This document shows, one piece after another, positions 62,066 through 64,000 of a stretch of DNA of 64,000 bases; position 1 is the first letter of the stretch; each line of letters starts with the position of its first letter. The translations under genes and the position numbers were made by a program. The stretch comes from Microglena sp. YARC. Lineage: Eukaryota > Chlorophyta > Chlorophyceae > Chlamydomonadales > Chlamydomonadaceae. The DNA lies in the NCBI GenBank assembly GCA_022414725.1, contig CM039463.1, positions 81,045,420-81,109,419 of the forward strand, given 5' to 3'. The notes below the pieces were generated by a model. That model did not search any database and was not told the DNA's origin. It saw only the letters and a program-made list of their open reading frames with translations.

Positions 62066-64000
62066 AAGCACTGGCATGAAACGAACCATAACTCAATGAT
62101 GATGATTAGGGCTTTGAGACGAATGGATGATGATTGGCACATCACAGCCTGTCACAGGGTATCTCAACCTACTGTGGCATGTACTTCAAGGATCATGCCC
62201 AACAATTCTTGGACTTAGATGCCAGCACTGCAGCAGAATAGCTGTAGAAGCTTTGTTTAATTGGTTCCGTATTCTGTCAAATTGAATTGATTACTGAGTA
62301 TATCACCCTTCAGGCTGATCCCCGTCTACGGGCAGAGTAAACGTGGGTTGTATAAACGCTACTGCATCACTCTCTCGAGTACAGGATGCAATCACGTAGG
62401 GTCTATTGGAAGACTGCAGTCTCTGAGCCCCCTCGTTGGTGTTAGTTATTATTTCGGACAGCAGCAGCCTTTACTCTAGAACCATTGTAGATGTCGGGTG
62501 GTGTGGCGTGAGGACTAGCACAGGGTAGGGTTCCCTTATCTTTTATTTTTGCTCCTGGATTGAAAGGAGTGTCTTATAATAAAAAAATATATACTACGTT
62601 CAGTAGCCCCAGTTGTAAAGAATTATGGCATTCGATTCCAATTTTGAGCGGAGCCCCAAGAGCCATCCCGTTGTCCGCCTGTTGTGACATGTTGCCGGCC
62701 GTGGTAACCCTGGCCCTGTCGTAAACCCTGGCTTCGATCCGCTGCACTTGATTTAGGTGCCACCTGCCGCTCCAATAGCCAACAATCTCACATTTTTTCT
62801 ACGGCGCTTGAAGCTGGCACGACCTGAAACTAGCTTGTGCGTCTGGAAGTTCGCACGACAGGCATTTCTATGCACCTGCAAGCTTTGCGTTTGCCCCCAT
62901 GGCTGGCTACTAGAGCTGGTGGGAATCTGCCAAGAGCAGTCCAACAAATAGGACCATGGGACAAGATGGAAATTGTTCTGATATCACTCACGAGTCCTAT
63001 CATGTACTACCTGTCGGGGTTCCCATGGATAGTAACCCTCAGGTACGACCTTATACCCGCTACTTAATTGCTACTAGTGACAGCCTGTGTAACTTATTCC
63101 GAGCTCTCATATACATGTTGACTCACTCTTATAATTGCTGCAAGCTTGGCAGTTGTGCAATGCTGCGAGCTTGGCAATAGTGTAGTACTGCAAGCTTGGC
63201 GGTTTTATAGTGCTACACTTGGAAATTGTGTGGTGCTGCAAGCTTGGCAGTTGTGTATTTTGATCAGGGTGCTTTGATTTCAAATTTGTATGCTACTGTC
63301 AAAAACAGCAAGCCGTCGAATTTCTGGCTAGAGCTATATATGCAAATCCAGTGTCTACAGAAGACAGCGAGCGGCCCTACTGCAAGATTGAGCCAATTTT
63401 AAGTTTGCATTTTTATTTACAACCTCACCAAAAGTGTATACGGTACACAATAAATTACAAGCCTGGATACTAAACTCGATCAGATACCAAGTCATAAAAC
63501 ATGTAGTTAGTTAGTTCTAGTTAGTTTCTTCAAAAATGTAATTTTACCAAGTAAAATGGGGCAAAATTAAGCTCGGCTTACAGTATGTGAGCAATAAATC
63601 GAAATACATTTTAAATGCTGGTTTCAAACCCATCCTCCGGCAACTCTGAAGGAACGATTCATGTGTACAAAACAGGCCAAGAATGTGAACTAATGCTGCA
63701 CAATCTTACACAGCTTCCGGCGCTGCGACTGGAACGATTCGTGTGGACTGAACAAGCGAGAGTATAGTGATATCTGGCGACATTATTGTGAACTAAAGCT
63801 GCACAATAAGGTGAGGACCATCTAACCCACACTTCTTGTGGCTATATTAGCCATCATTTCAAGCATACACCCCTCGATATTTGTAATCAAGTGTTGGGGT
63901 ATGGTTCACTCCAGTGTAACGACCCAGATTCGTTACTAAGCCATTGCGACATTCGCCTAAGAAGTTATATAGATGTCCCAATACTGACTCCCTTAGTACA
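62066..64000. other. Right flank without recognised gene
   Basis: Mixed-composition DNA. Short open frames around 62750-62950 on both strands have no recognisable domains. GCAAGCTTGGCAGTTGTG is repeated about four times at 63140-63260. Beyond this I see nothing assignable. Confidence 0.5.
62614..62618 (+). terminator. Candidate TIC110 poly(A) signal (TGTAA)
   Basis: First TGTAA after the TIC110 stop, about 750 nt downstream; a MITE-like element (61893-62065) would lie inside this 3' UTR. Position is inference from the chlorophyte consensus. Confidence 0.4.

Noticed and set aside
62750..62951. Two overlapping 64-aa frames on opposite strands
   Set aside because: No recognisable domain or splice context, and each is about the length expected by chance.

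Overview
The window is nuclear DNA of a green alga, probably a chlorophycean such as a Dunaliella or Chlamydomonas relative. This rests on a gene for the chloroplast import protein Tic110 with a green-alga-style transit peptide, many long GT-AG introns, TGTAA poly(A) signals, and very abundant simple repeats and long G/C homopolymers. The species is not proven by the sequence.

Two complete protein genes fill almost the whole window, head to head, with 411 bp between their start codons (27482-27892). On the minus strand, 27481 down to 3376, is ESF1, a nucleolar 18S rRNA-processing factor. I assembled 17 exons whose phases agree at every junction (2781 nt, 926 aa). On the plus strand, 27893 to 61867, is TIC110, an inner-envelope import/scaffold protein. 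I assembled 20 exons, again phase-consistent (3171 nt, 1056 aa). Left of ESF1 (1693-2220, minus) are two spliceable exon-like segments of a gene I do not recognise. The right end (62066-64000) shows no convincing gene. Nothing suggests that the two main genes work in one pathway; they probably share only a bidirectional promoter.

The striking property of the window is in the introns. Nearly every exon of TIC110, and most exons in the middle of ESF1, is flanked by serial partial copies of itself. Copies of an exon's 5' end, with its acceptor, lie upstream. Copies of its 3' end, with its donor, lie downstream. They run as tandem arrays of 1-11 units with periods of about 75-340 bp. Because a unit carries only one splice junction, it does not make a complete cassette exon. 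The introns appear to have grown by tandem duplication across exon-intron junctions.

Other intron content includes a minisatellite of about 4.5 kb with a 31-bp unit and a 190-bp higher-order extension (46180-51930, TIC110 intron 11), AT-rich minisatellites, MITE-like elements (one with 26-bp perfect terminal inverted repeats), a tRNA-derived SINE-like copy with box A and box B, several dispersed element families whose tails are microsatellites (CATA or TTACA), and two near-identical 33-bp telomere-like motifs.
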